A stretch of DNA of 64,000 bases from Candidatus Parachristensenella avicola (GCA_904420205.1 CAJFUN010000002.1:1-64000); one strand, 5' to 3'. Counted from the stretch's first letter, positions 48,141 through 56,763 are shown. Program-made: numbers and translations. The notes: generated from the sequence alone by a model not told the origin.

Positions 48141-48977
48141 CTAGCTGGATGCGGCCCGCTCCACTTTCTGCGCAGGTTTCGGCGCAATGCCCAGGAGCCT
48201 CTCGGCATTCCGGTGGGTGATGCATTCGGCTTCCTGCTCGGTCAACTCCAGCGTCTGCAGCCGCGAAAGCTCTTCTTCCATCGGCCACATGGGATAGTCG
48301 GTGCCAAACAACACGCGCTCTGCCCCATAGGCTCGGATTATTTCCAGCGCCCGTCCCGGCGTAAGGGCATAGAGGGAGGACGAGCAGTCCACATAAAAAT
48401 TATGATAGGGCGGTAGACGATCCGCCGCCTCTTCCCACACCGACCATCCGCCCAAGTGAGCGCCGATAACCGTAAGCTGGGGAAAACGCTTAAGCACCTG
48501 CTCCAACCGCTTGGGGTTCGAGTAATCATAGCGTGCGTCACCCGCATGCAGTAGTACTGGCAGGCCTTTTTCCTCGCAGCATTCGTAAATGCGCATGCAT
48601 CGAATGTCGTCCGCCTCAACCTTTTGAATATCATGATGGAGCTTTACGCCTTTTAGCCCCAGGTTGCAGATTTCATCCAGATCAGCCCGAATGTTCTCGC
48701 TGTCAGGATGAATAGCCCCTAGGCCGGTCATCGTACCATGGCTTGCCTGTACGGACTGCGCAATGAAATGATTGATGCTCTGCGTCTGGTGGGGTGTGGT
48801 CGCCACGGAAAAAACGACGAAGTGATCGATCCCGTGGAGATTGCCCAACGATCGCAGCGTGCCGATGCTGCCGTCATAGACAAGAGGCAGGCCATAAAAA
48901 CTCGAAATTCCCTGCACGGCCCTCTGGCATATGGCATCCGGGTAGATATGGCAGTGAAAATCGATGATCCGGCTCAT
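48141..48977 (-). CDS. Amidohydrolase-family TIM-barrel protein
   Basis: A 278-residue member of the Amidohydrolase_2 (ACMSD-like) family. Metal-ligand positions are visible: FHCHIYPD (7-14), a His in GVKLHHDIQ (about 131), LLHAGDARYDY, IGAHLGGWS (about 182) and FGTDYPMWP (about 232). Such enzymes hydrolyse or decarboxylate small carboxylic compounds; the substrate here is unknown. ATG overlaps the preceding ligase stop (ATGA), so it is the last gene of the T-box operon. A role in releasing or recycling the acyl product is conjecture. Confidence 0.85.
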   Translation of the reverse strand: MSRIIDFHCHIYPDAICQRAVQGISSFYGLPLVYDGSIGTLRSLGNLHGIDHFVVFSVATTPHQTQSINHFIAQSVQASHGTMTGLGAIHPDSENIRADLDEICNLGLKGVKLHHDIQKVEADDIRCMRIYECCEEKGLPVLLHAGDARYDYSNPKRLEQVLKRFPQLTVIGAHLGGWSVWEEAADRLPPYHNFYVDCSSSLYALTPGRALEIIRAYGAERVLFGTDYPMWPMEEELSRLQTLELTEQEAECITHRNAERLLGIAPKPAQKVERAASS

Positions 48978-51439
48978 TTGGACGCCTCGCCTACGGGCAG
49001 ATTCAGCATGCGGATCGAATCCTCGCGCATCTTGTATTTCAGGATCTTGCCCGCCGCATTCATGGGGAAACGATCGACCAAGATAAAATACCGCGGGACC
49101 TTATGCCGAGCCATATGGGCATTACCGAATTCGCGCATCTCCTCCTCGCTGGAAGTAACGCCGTCATGAAGGATAATCCAGGCGCAGGCCTCTTCTCCAT
49201 AGCGTTCGTCCGGGACGCCGACTACCTGCACATCCCGTACCTTTTCATGGGTCAGATAGAATTCCTCAATCTCTCGGGGATAGAGATTCTCGCCGCCCCG
49301 AATGATCATATCCTTAAGCCGCCCCGTCACTTTATAGTATCCGTCAGGCGTGCGGCAGCAAATATCGCCCGAATGCAGCCAGCCCTCGCTGTCAATCGTC
49401 TGTTCTGTCGCCTTTGGCATCTTATAGTATCCCTTCATGATGTTAAAGCCTCTGGCCACAAATTCCCCGTTTTCGCCGTCGGGCAGCTCCCGCCCGGTTT
49501 CCGGATCAATAATCTTGCACTCCACGCCAGGGAATGCACTGCCCACTGTTTCCACCCGATGATCCAGGTCTTCGTTTACCTCGCCCATGGTGCAGCCGGG
49601 CGCCGCCTCCGTCTGGCCGTATACGCTGACGATCTCCTTCATATTCATCTCAGCCGCTGCCCGCCGCATCAGATCCGGCGGGCAGTTCGCCCCCGCCATT
49701 ATGCCTGTGCGGATATACGAAAAATCCGTTTTTGCAAAGTCGGCATGATTGAACATGGCGATAAACATGGTGGGCACGCCATTAAAGCAGGTGATATGCT
49801 CGCTCGTAATGCAGGCCAGCGAGGACTTCGGCGAAAAATAAGGAATGGGGCTCAGCGTGCCGCCATGGGTCATCATGCTTGTCATCGAAAGCACCATACC
49901 GAAGCAGTGAAACATGGGGACCTGGATCATCATGCGGTCAGCGGTGGACAGATCCATGCGGTCGCCGATGATCTTTCCGTCGTTGACGATGTTGCTATGC
50001 GTCAGCATGACGCCTTTGGGGAAACCTGTAGTGCCCGAAGTATACTGCATATTGCATACGTCGTTGGGTTTCACCGCAGCGGCACGGCGGCGCACTTCTT
50101 CCTCCGGAACCATACTGGACCGTTCCAGCATCTTCTCCCAGGTCAGGCAGCCCTCCATCTCAAATCCCACGGTAACGATGTTCCGAAGGAAGGGAAGCCG
50201 TTCACAATACAGCGGGCTGCCCGGTTTGAGTCCCTTGAGTTCCGGGCAGAGCTCCTGCATAATCTCTTTATAGTTGGAGTCCTTGCAGTCCTCAATCATC
50301 ACCAGTGTATGGGTATCCGACTGATGCAGCAGGTATTCGGCCTCATGAATCTTATAAGCCGTATTCACCGTTACCAGCACAGCGCCTATTTTGGTTGTCG
50401 CCCAGAAGGTGAGGAACCATTGGGGCACGTTGGTGGCCCAAATGGCTACATGATATCCGGGCTTTACGCCCAAAGAAATCAATGCCGCTGCCACCTTGTC
50501 TACATCCTCGCGGAACTGGCTATAGGTTCGCGTATAATCCAGCGTCGTGTACTTGAAGGCGTATTGATCCGGATAGGTCTCGGCCATAGCGTCCAGCACC
50601 TGGGAGAAGGTCTTATCGATCAGCTCATACTTGGGCCAGATATAGGAGCCGGTATGCGCGCGGTTATAGTACAGACGGCTGCTTTTTTCTTCTTCCTCCG
50701 CCACACCGGCCAGGAAAGTGGAAAAATGCGTCAGCACAATGTCCGGGTTGCGCACCTCATCGTTCCAGTCGGCGCAGATGTATCCCTCAAAATTTAACGC
50801 CCGCAGCGCATTGATAAATTCCTTCACCGGCAGGTCGCCATCGCCTAAAAGCACGTTGGCATCGCCCTTTTTATCGCCCAGCCGCACGTAATTGATATAT
50901 GCCCCCAGGGTTTGGATGGTCTTTTCGGCGCTTTCGCCCCCCTCAAAATAGCTGCCGCGCACATTCCACGCCGCGCCGAGAGCGCCGGTGGCAAAGCGGT
51001 TAATGATGTTGATGACGTTTTGCGTATGGGCCAGGTAGCCTACCGTCTCCATGAGCAGCGTCACGTCATAGCGCTCGGCCTTTTCGATGGCCGGGCGCAG
51101 GGTGTTGAGAATCCGCTCCATATCGGGCTCTTGTTCGATCCGGATGATTACATAGGGAGCGCCGGCACGGGCCGCCATCTCCACATAGCGGCCCACATCC
51201 TCCCCGTCATTTTCAATGGGCGTCGGATAGGTAAGCGCCGGGATAGCAATATGGCGGTTGTACAGCTTACGTTTTGCGCCGGCCGTATGGGCTGGGCGCA
51301 GGATGCTGTCCTCGTGAACCCGTTTTTCTTCATCGGCATCATAAATTTCAAAGCCCGCGTACCCATAATCGCTTGCAATGGTGCAGAGCTCCAGGAAGGA
51401 TCGGGCAGGTACATGCTCAGCAGAAAAGGTCAGCTTCAT
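48974..51439 (-). CDS. Fusion of xylose-isomerase-like TIM barrel and acyl-CoA ligase
   Basis: An 821-residue protein. Residues 1-250 look like a sugar-phosphate isomerase/epimerase (AP-endonuclease-2 fold): KLTFSAEHVPARSFLEL, YVIIRIEQEPDMERIL, LLMETVGYLAHTQNV. The usual metal ligands are partly changed: WNVRGS where WD..H is typical, YVRLGD for H.K.D, and CADW near the last strand. Residues 275-821 are a complete ANL ligase with YTSGTTGFPKGVMLTH, MFHCFGM, VYGQTEA, GWLHSGD, GRLKDMIIRGGENLYP and the catalytic lysine in MNAAGKILKYKMR. It would activate a medium-size acid to its CoA thioester. GAGGAGAAC precedes the ATG at 51439, just after the LeuA-like stop. The fusion is uncommon in my knowledge. 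Confidence 0.85.
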   Translation of the reverse strand: MKLTFSAEHVPARSFLELCTIASDYGYAGFEIYDADEEKRVHEDSILRPAHTAGAKRKLYNRHIAIPALTYPTPIENDGEDVGRYVEMAARAGAPYVIIRIEQEPDMERILNTLRPAIEKAERYDVTLLMETVGYLAHTQNVINIINRFATGALGAAWNVRGSYFEGGESAEKTIQTLGAYINYVRLGDKKGDANVLLGDGDLPVKEFINALRALNFEGYICADWNDEVRNPDIVLTHFSTFLAGVAEEEEKSSRLYYNRAHTGSYIWPKYELIDKTFSQVLDAMAETYPDQYAFKYTTLDYTRTYSQFREDVDKVAAALISLGVKPGYHVAIWATNVPQWFLTFWATTKIGAVLVTVNTAYKIHEAEYLLHQSDTHTLVMIEDCKDSNYKEIMQELCPELKGLKPGSPLYCERLPFLRNIVTVGFEMEGCLTWEKMLERSSMVPEEEVRRRAAAVKPNDVCNMQYTSGTTGFPKGVMLTHSNIVNDGKIIGDRMDLSTADRMMIQVPMFHCFGMVLSMTSMMTHGGTLSPIPYFSPKSSLACITSEHITCFNGVPTMFIAMFNHADFAKTDFSYIRTGIMAGANCPPDLMRRAAAEMNMKEIVSVYGQTEAAPGCTMGEVNEDLDHRVETVGSAFPGVECKIIDPETGRELPDGENGEFVARGFNIMKGYYKMPKATEQTIDSEGWLHSGDICCRTPDGYYKVTGRLKDMIIRGGENLYPREIEEFYLTHEKVRDVQVVGVPDERYGEEACAWIILHDGVTSSEEEMREFGNAHMARHKVPRYFILVDRFPMNAAGKILKYKMREDSIRMLNLPVGEASK

Positions 51440-51440
51440 T

Positions 51441-52826
51441 TTAGTTCTCCTCATAGACGATCTTGTTGAGCGCGTTGATAAAGGCGCGAATGCTCGCTCC
51501 TACGATATCCGTCGATAGGCCGTTGCCCGAATAGAGCCGCCCGCCGGAGCGAAGTTTCACAAGGGCTGAGCCTAGCGCCTCACGTCCCTCCGTCACCGCT
51601 TGAATCTGGAAGTCATCCAGCTCATAATGGTGTCCAATCGCCTGCTCGATCGCACGGAAGGAAGCGTCGATGGGGCCATCCCCCGTGCTGACGCCGGTGG
51701 AACGGCTGCCCTCGCGAGTCAACGTCACGCTTGCCATTGCCGTCGTGGTGTTACCCGTGTTGCATACGTAGTTGTCCACATGGTAGGTAGAAGGCACCTG
51801 CATCGCTGTGCTGGCAATGATAGCGTCCAACTCTTTAGCGCCTACGGAATCTTTTTGAGCGGTTACGCGCCGAAGCTCCTCATAGACCTTACCCGTGTCT
51901 TCATCGGATAGGTCGTAACCCAAGGCATCGGCTGCCTTGGATACATCGCTAATGGTGCAGTCGGCGTCCAGCGCAAGGGTATTGTGCTCTTCTTGCGGCA
52001 ACCGCTCCGGCTCCACTGCGGCCTGCGCCTGGGGCGAAAAGGCCGCGACGGCATGATGCACGCCGGTCATATCGATGCCGCATTCCATTTCAAGATCGTT
52101 ACCCAGCACCCGCATCACATCGGCAAATTTTCCGATATTGAGCGTCGTAGGATCACAAATCGTCGTCTTTACGCCGTCTGCTCCGGCTTCAATGGCCTCG
52201 ACGGCCGCTGCGGCCGCCATTCCGATGGCATCGGAGGGGCTAACATATACGGGCATATCCACCGCCGCTTTTACATCCCGCACCATCTGAGCCAGCGCCC
52301 GAGGCGTCATCACGCCCGCATCATCGCACAGCGTAACGCAGTCCGCCCCCTTCTCCCTGGCCTCCCTGCACAGCTCCACCAGGAAGGGGCGCTCCGCTCG
52401 GGATGCGTCTTGGGCAACCAATTCTACCCGCCCGCCCTTGCCTCGGGCATATTCAACCAGCGCTGCCGCCTTTTGGCGCATTTTCTCCGCCTTCATATGA
52501 TGCAAATATTCCATCTGTACGGTCGATGTAGGAACGATGATCTGCAAGCAAGGACGCGCAGCCTCCATCACGCAGGCCCAAGCCGCATCCACCTCCTCTT
52601 CGCTGAATCCAGCAGGGATGCATACGCCGGTGTTTTTCAGGGTTGTGGCCAGCGTCCGGCCGACAATGCTGTCTTCACGGCCGCTTTTCACTGCAGCCAG
52701 CTCCACAGCATCCACGCCCAGGCCATCCAGGCACTTGGCCAACGCCGCCTTCTCCCGGAAAGAAATCGCCGAACCATTTCGATCCGACTGCCGGAGCGTA
52801 AAATCACTGACAAAAACCTTTTTCAT
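51441..52826 (-). CDS. LeuA-like protein with altered active site
   Basis: A 461-residue relative of 2-isopropylmalate synthase. Residues 1-270 form an HMGL-like TIM barrel; 335-455 form a clear LeuA allosteric/dimer domain (TGDGPIDASFRAIEQAIG, VTEGREALGSALVKL, GLSTDIVGASIRAFINALN). The barrel departs from the family: SDFTLRQSDRNG in place of DTTLRDGEQ, VSPSDAIG where the metal-binding HxHND lies (both His are Ser), and TICDPTTLN for the GERAGN region. It may be a sensor or do different chemistry. It lies behind a leucine-type T-box and is followed directly by the TIM-ligase fusion. Confidence 0.82.
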   Translation of the reverse strand: MKKVFVSDFTLRQSDRNGSAISFREKAALAKCLDGLGVDAVELAAVKSGREDSIVGRTLATTLKNTGVCIPAGFSEEEVDAAWACVMEAARPCLQIIVPTSTVQMEYLHHMKAEKMRQKAAALVEYARGKGGRVELVAQDASRAERPFLVELCREAREKGADCVTLCDDAGVMTPRALAQMVRDVKAAVDMPVYVSPSDAIGMAAAAAVEAIEAGADGVKTTICDPTTLNIGKFADVMRVLGNDLEMECGIDMTGVHHAVAAFSPQAQAAVEPERLPQEEHNTLALDADCTISDVSKAADALGYDLSDEDTGKVYEELRRVTAQKDSVGAKELDAIIASTAMQVPSTYHVDNYVCNTGNTTTAMASVTLTREGSRSTGVSTGDGPIDASFRAIEQAIGHHYELDDFQIQAVTEGREALGSALVKLRSGGRLYSGNGLSTDIVGASIRAFINALNKIVYEEN

Positions 52827-52857
52827 GTTATTTCCTCGCTTTCATCCTTCAAAATAA

Positions 52858-53135
52858 AAATCCCGCAGAAACCAATTTATTGGTCTCTGCGGGATGATTA
52901 TCATATAATAACCACGGTACCACCCGAATTGCCGCCAAAACAACGGCCACTCACAGGACTCTATCAAGCCCTTAACCGATAACGGGATTCCCCGGAATCT
53001 CTTACTATGAATACGTTCAGAGATTCAGCTCAGATACGAGACAACCATAAAGCGCTTACCCTGCCTTGCACCAACCGGCAGTTCTCTGCTGCAAGCATAC
53101 CAAACGGCTTAATACCTTCATCGCTTTTTCAATTT
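52858..53135 (-). promoter_or_regulatory. T-box riboswitch, probably leucine-specific
   Basis: The minus-strand leader has all main T-box parts. Stem I starts AGCGATGAAGGTA and closes with TATCTGAGCT, with the AGAGA/GGUUGGUG distal elements. The T-box sequence GGGTGGTACCGTGG lies at 52911-52925. The terminator ATCCCGCAGAGACCAA with TTGGTTTCTGCGGGAT and a T tract is at 52860-52895. The most likely specifier is CUC (Leu), at 53038-53040; GUC (Val) one step over is the alternative. Uncharged tRNA should block the terminator and turn on the LeuA-like operon. Confidence 0.9.
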
Positions 53136-53140
53136 TGCTT

Positions 53141-53170
53141 ATCATACCACAACCATTTTCCCCTTGTCAA
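53141..53170 (-). promoter_or_regulatory. Promoter of the T-box operon
   Basis: TTGACA and TATGAT are separated by 18 bases on the minus strand, directly upstream of stem I of the T-box leader. Confidence 0.75.
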
Positions 53171-53306
53171 TGCGCCGCGTGCATTTTTTTCTAACCTGGC
53201 AGGGTACATCACGATCTTCATCCAAGACACAGCGCTCATCCATATGGTAAAATGGCGTTAACGACAAACCAGATCCACAGACCCATGAAAGATAGGAGGA
53301 AAACGC

Positions 53307-53672
53307 ATGATTCGTAAAATGCCCACCCATTGCGGAGACGACACATGTTCTTCTTGCGTGGTCGCAGGAGATTTTATCTTTTTGGCCCATCATGGCGGGG
53401 GCCAGGATAAGGAAGATATTATTCACCAAACCCGCGCGACGCTTGAAAGCATGGCGCACACACTATCGACCGTCGGCGCGACGCTCGATGATATCGTACA
53501 GCTCAACTATTACATAAAGGACGTCTCGGATTTCCGAAAAGGAGCCGATGTATTCCGGGAATATTTTAAAAACGGAGCGCCTGCAAGGATGACCGTGGTC
53601 ACGCAGTTCATCGGGCCAAGCTGCGTATGCCAAATGGATGGGATCGCCTACAAACCCCAAAAGGTTAAATAA
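53307..53672 (+). CDS. RidA-family (YjgF/YER057c) protein
   Basis: A 121-residue RidA-like protein. The C-terminal half is typical: LSTVGATLDDIVQLNYYIKDVSDF and GAPARMTVVTQF, with the arginine that holds the substrate carboxylate in RidA. The usual EIEAIA end is MDGIAYK here, so the acidic residue is Asp. An unusual Cys cluster (HCGDDTCSSC) lies near the N-terminus. RidA deaminates reactive enamines from threonine or branched-chain amino-acid metabolism. GATAGGAGGAAAACGC precedes the ATG. It diverges from the T-box operon. Confidence 0.88.
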   Translation: MIRKMPTHCGDDTCSSCVVAGDFIFLAHHGGGQDKEDIIHQTRATLESMAHTLSTVGATLDDIVQLNYYIKDVSDFRKGADVFREYFKNGAPARMTVVTQFIGPSCVCQMDGIAYKPQKVK

Positions 53673-53731
53673 ACGCGCCGTTCAAGCAGTCCCGCTGGGC
53701 GCGCCCGATGGGCGGCATCCGTTCATGGCCG

Positions 53732-54328
53732 CTACACCGCCTCGAAGGTCATGTCCTCCATGGCTTCTCCCAGGATCTTCCGAGGGGCCGCTTTCGGATC
53801 CAGCCACGCCCTTGCGCTTCTACCGTCAAAGATAACCGGCATGCGAGGATGAATAAAGCAAATGGGCGCCGCCGCCTCTTTGGTCAAGATCACGAAGCGC
53901 GGGAATCGCTCATCCGGCTCATAACGGTATAGTCCCGCCAGATAAAAAGCCGCCTTTCCCGCCGGGCCAATGGCATATTTCACCTTCTCTTTTCCCCGGC
54001 GCTCCCATTCAAAATACCGCGCTGCCGGAATCAGGCACCGGCGCTTGGCCCACGATTCGCGGAACATGCCCTTGCAATCCGCAGTTTCACTGCGGGCATT
54101 AATGACGATTCCAGTGCCGCCGAAGGGACGGCTCATCCCCCATTGCATGGCATAAGCGCCCGGCTCTCCTTTTCTGGAGTTGGCCAGCGTAGGGACCATT
54201 TGTCCTGGATAGATCTCTCCGTGAGCCGCCAGCGGCTGATCACCGCCATATTTTTCCGAAACTGCGCGGATCACCTCTGCCAGCTCCCCATTTGCCTCAT
54301 CCAATGGAAGGAAATATCGTCCGCACAT
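53732..54328 (-). CDS. SRAP (YedK/HMCES-like) abasic-site shielding protein
   Basis: A 198-residue SOS response-associated peptidase family protein. The catalytic Cys2 is exposed by removal of Met1 (MCGRYFLP), and it crosslinks to abasic sites in single-stranded DNA. Other conserved parts are NARSETADCKGMFRESWAKRRCLIPAARYFEWERRG, with the key Glu in FEWE, and the His in HPRMPVIF. AGGAGGCGATTGG precedes the ATG. It stands alone between ridA-like and rpsR genes. Confidence 0.95.
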   Translation of the reverse strand: MCGRYFLPLDEANGELAEVIRAVSEKYGGDQPLAAHGEIYPGQMVPTLANSRKGEPGAYAMQWGMSRPFGGTGIVINARSETADCKGMFRESWAKRRCLIPAARYFEWERRGKEKVKYAIGPAGKAAFYLAGLYRYEPDERFPRFVILTKEAAAPICFIHPRMPVIFDGRSARAWLDPKAAPRKILGEAMEDMTFEAV

Positions 54329-54412
54329 CCAATCGCCTCCTGTCTCTGGCCGCTATCGCTATTTTAGGCGGCGCAGTTCAGTTTATACCCGCGCCAGCCG
54401 GGGATATATCAC

Positions 54413-54442
54413 AAAAGGGAGCCTGTAAACAGGCTCCCTTTT
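54413..54442 (-). terminator. Terminator after rpsR
   Basis: AAAAGGGAGCCTGT and ACAGGCTCCCTTTT pair perfectly over 14 bases around AA. T-rich tails occur on both sides. It ends the rpsF-ssb-rpsR transcript. Confidence 0.92.
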
Positions 54443-54458
54443 CCCTACAAGACGGGCC

Positions 54459-54716
54459 TTACTCCACCGAAAACGGCAGCAGGGCCATGGTGCGGGCACG
54501 CTTGATCGCCACAGCCAACTGACGCTGATGGCCGGCGCAAGTGCCGGTCATGCGGCAGGGCAGGATCTTGCCGCGCTCGCTGATAAAGCGACGCAGCTTC
54601 GCGGTGTCCTTGTAATCAATAACTTCTACCTTGTCCACGCAGAAGGTGCAAACCTTACGGCGACGACGACCGCCGCGGTTTCCGCCACGGCGCTCGCCAC
54701 GATCATAATCACTCAT
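54459..54716 (-). CDS. rpsR: 30S ribosomal protein S18
   Basis: An 85-residue S18. The conserved core is [63 protein letters not shown] basic Gly/Arg start ([16 protein letters not shown]) is usual. Four cysteines are kept, as in zinc-binding S18 forms. Last gene of the rpsF-ssb-rpsR operon. AAAGGAGGGGAATTCC precedes the ATG. Confidence 0.98.
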   Translation of the reverse strand: MSDYDRGERRGGNRGGRRRRKVCTFCVDKVEVIDYKDTAKLRRFISERGKILPCRMTGTCAGHQRQLAVAIKRARTMALLPFSVE

Positions 54717-54751
54717 GGAATTCCCCTCCTTTACGAAAATTGGGAATAGGA

Positions 54752-55207
54752 CTAGAACGGAAGATCTTCATCAATCTCCATCATGTCGGAGGTATTGGTA
54801 CGGGCGGCGTTATTCCGCTGGGGAGCGGATGCCGCAGACGCGGAGCGGTCATAACCGCCGGAGCCGGCCGATCCGTCTTCCCGGCCCGCAATGCGGTTAA
54901 GGAACTGCACCTCGTCGGCCACCACCTCGGTGACATAGCGCTTTTGCCCGTCGTTGCCCTCATAAGAGCGCGTTTGTATTGCGCCCAACACGGCAACCTG
55001 ACTGCCCTTGCGAAGGTACTTCGCACAGTTTTCCGCCGTGGCGCGCCAAGTTACCACGGGGATAAAATCAGCCTCGCGCTCACCATTTTGGTTGGTGAAG
55101 CGGCGGGTGACGGCGACGGTGAAGCTGCAAATGCTCAAGCCGGAACCGCTTGTGGTCCTCAGCTCCGGATCCCGTGTAAGGTTTCCGATCAAAAAACATT
55201 TATTCAT
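54752..55207 (-). CDS. ssb: Single-stranded DNA-binding protein
   Basis: A 151-residue SSB with an OB fold ([37 protein letters not shown], about 1-105), a Gly/Ser/Ala-rich linker and the acidic tail MEIDEDLPF that binds partner proteins. It lies between rpsF and rpsR, the standard Firmicute order, four bases after rpsF. Confidence 0.98.
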   Translation of the reverse strand: MNKCFLIGNLTRDPELRTTSGSGLSICSFTVAVTRRFTNQNGEREADFIPVVTWRATAENCAKYLRKGSQVAVLGAIQTRSYEGNDGQKRYVTEVVADEVQFLNRIAGREDGSAGSGGYDRSASAASAPQRNNAARTNTSDMMEIDEDLPF

Positions 55208-55210
55208 GCT

Positions 55211-55567
55211 TTACTCCGCCTCTTCAGCCGGCTGCTCCGCAGCAGGCTCCGCCTTTTCAGCCGTTTCGGGCTTCTGAGCGGTTTCTTCCACGCGCACGAC
55301 GATGTAGCGCATCACGTTTTCATCAATGTTGTAATTGCGCTCCAGCTCCTTAACGAACTCGGGATTGGCCTCGAAGTTCATCAGGATATAATATCCGTCG
55401 TTCTTGAAGTTGATGGCGTAGGCCAAACGGCGCTTACCCCAGTGCTTCACCTCGGTTACATTGCCCCCGTTGCTGGTGACGATGCCGGCGAACTTCTCCG
55501 CCTGAGCGTTGATCGCTTCCTCGGTCTGGTCTGCGTTGACGATGTACATGGACTCATATTTGTTCAT
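55211..55567 (-). CDS. rpsF: 30S ribosomal protein S6
   Basis: A 118-residue S6 with MNKYESMYIVNADQTEEAI, GNVTEVKHWGKRRLAYAINFKNDGYYILMNFEA and NYNIDENVMRYIVVRVEE, then an acidic Ala/Glu tail. The ATG at 55567 follows GGGAGGTGAAAAGA; an upstream GTG lies inside that ribosome site. First gene of rpsF-ssb-rpsR. Confidence 0.98.
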   Translation of the reverse strand: MNKYESMYIVNADQTEEAINAQAEKFAGIVTSNGGNVTEVKHWGKRRLAYAINFKNDGYYILMNFEANPEFVKELERNYNIDENVMRYIVVRVEETAQKPETAEKAEPAAEQPAEEAE

Positions 55568-55633
55568 TCTTTTCACCTCCCTTGGTCTAACGGCCCTGCG
55601 CTTTGCTGCAGAGCGAGACGGTTCCGAAGATGT

Positions 55634-55662
55634 ATTATATCATACACGGAACGCGAATGCAA
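55634..55662 (-). promoter_or_regulatory. Promoter of rpsF-ssb-rpsR
   Basis: TTGCAT and a perfect TATAAT are separated by 17 bases on the minus strand, about 70 bases before the rpsF ATG. Confidence 0.75.
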
Positions 55663-55688
55663 GAAAATAAATTTTTTTGCAGCCGGCC

Positions 55689-56252
55689 TCACCGGCTGCT
55701 TTGCCGGTTCAGCCGGCCCAGCAGCTTTGACAGCGGCAAAATGAGCAAGCCGGCGGCAAAGTTGCCCACGCCATGGATAGCGTCCCATGGCAGGCCTGCG
55801 ACGATCCAGGCCAGCATCTGCCGGAAGTTCAAGCCGAACATCAGGGCCTGCGCCGGCGCATAGAGCGTGCCAAAGCTCAACCCGTGCAGGCCGCAGACGA
55901 GCGGGTATACCACGGCGGCCACACCTTTGGGCATGTTCCGGGGCAGCAGCATGGTAATGCCCCAAAGGATGGTCCAAATGTAGAGATAAGGAACCCACCA
56001 AGCGGCGAAGCCCGCATAGATTCCATTCAGCATCACGTATACATAGATGGGAATGAGCGCTTTCTTTCGGTATACCAGCGTATAGACCATGGTCAACATC
56101 CCGAGCAGGTGGACGTTGGGAATCCACTCCATAACGATTTTGGAGCAGAACATGAGCGTACCCAACATGGCAAATACGCACAACTCACCGGCAGATAGCG
56201 CGCTTTTCGTCGTTGATTGGCGACTCAGTCTATTTGGTGTAAACCAGCTCAT
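55689..56252 (-). CDS. ECF transporter S component, probable cobalamin-type
   Basis: A 187-residue membrane protein with about six helices (24-42, 47-62, 67-90, 92-110, 118-140, 155-176), the layout of substrate-binding S components of energy-coupling factor transporters. AIHGVGNFAAGLLILPLSK at the C-terminus is typical. It is the second gene behind a cobalamin riboswitch, so vitamin B12 or a precursor is the likely substrate (CbrT-like role). The start at 56252 overlaps the upstream lipoprotein gene by 23 bases; it has a weak ribosome site (GGCGAG). The A and T units are not in the window. Confidence 0.8.
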   Translation of the reverse strand: MSWFTPNRLSRQSTTKSALSAGELCVFAMLGTLMFCSKIVMEWIPNVHLLGMLTMVYTLVYRKKALIPIYVYVMLNGIYAGFAAWWVPYLYIWTILWGITMLLPRNMPKGVAAVVYPLVCGLHGLSFGTLYAPAQALMFGLNFRQMLAWIVAGLPWDAIHGVGNFAAGLLILPLSKLLGRLNRQSSR

Positions 56253-56763
56253 AGTGCTCGCCGTCCGCAATGGTGGCGCCGTCTACGCCGGTATTCATCA
56301 TTTCGCCATCCTTATACAAAGCCCAGTAGGACTGATCCACGTCAAAATCCGCAGTCATACCGTTGACCGCCTTAACATAGAGGCCATATTCGCCCTCATC
56401 GCCAGCGATAAGGGAATGCTCCAGCAGGGCGTCGCCCAGCGTGGTCTTATCCGTATGCACCGTGAAGGTGACCGACTTGTCCTCTGCCTTGACCTCCAGC
56501 TTGACCGTCACAGCGCCCTCGCCCAATTCCGTGTCCTCTTTATAGGTCGCATTGGCCCATACGCCTTCGCCCGCCGCTTCCGCCGCGGTGGTCGTTTCAG
56601 CTGCTGTCGTGTCAGCCGCGGTGGTCGTTTCAGCCTGGGTGGTCGTCGTCGGTGCGGGCGTGGTAGTGGTCGTACTCTGACCAGAGGTGCAGGCGGTAAA
56701 GCAAACCAACATCAGCACGCACAGCAGGGCCGCTACAGTGGACTTCAGGGAAATCTTCATCAT
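56230..56763 (-). CDS. DUF4430 lipoprotein, possible cobalamin-binding protein
   Basis: A 177-residue exported protein. The lipoprotein signal (MMKISLKSTVAALLCVLMLVCFTAC) ends at a cysteine near residue 25. A Thr/Ala-rich spacer of about 40 residues leads to a DUF4430 domain: VTVKLEVKAEDKSVTFTVHTDKTTLGDALLEHSLIAG, YVKAVNG and SYWALYKDGEMMNTGVDGATIADGEHYELVY. DUF4430 is related to the C-terminal domain of transcobalamin. With the riboswitch and the ECF S component, it may capture cobalamin at the cell surface. ATG at 56763 or 56760 follows AAAGAGGTATCCC. Confidence 0.85.
   Translation of the reverse strand: MMKISLKSTVAALLCVLMLVCFTACTSGQSTTTTTPAPTTTTQAETTTAADTTAAETTTAAEAAGEGVWANATYKEDTELGEGAVTVKLEVKAEDKSVTFTVHTDKTTLGDALLEHSLIAGDEGEYGLYVKAVNGMTADFDVDQSYWALYKDGEMMNTGVDGATIADGEHYELVYTK

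Noticed and set aside
49103..50797. A 564-codon open frame on the plus strand
   Set aside because: It is antisense to the acyl-CoA ligase domain; its product is His/Arg-rich and has no recognisable motif.
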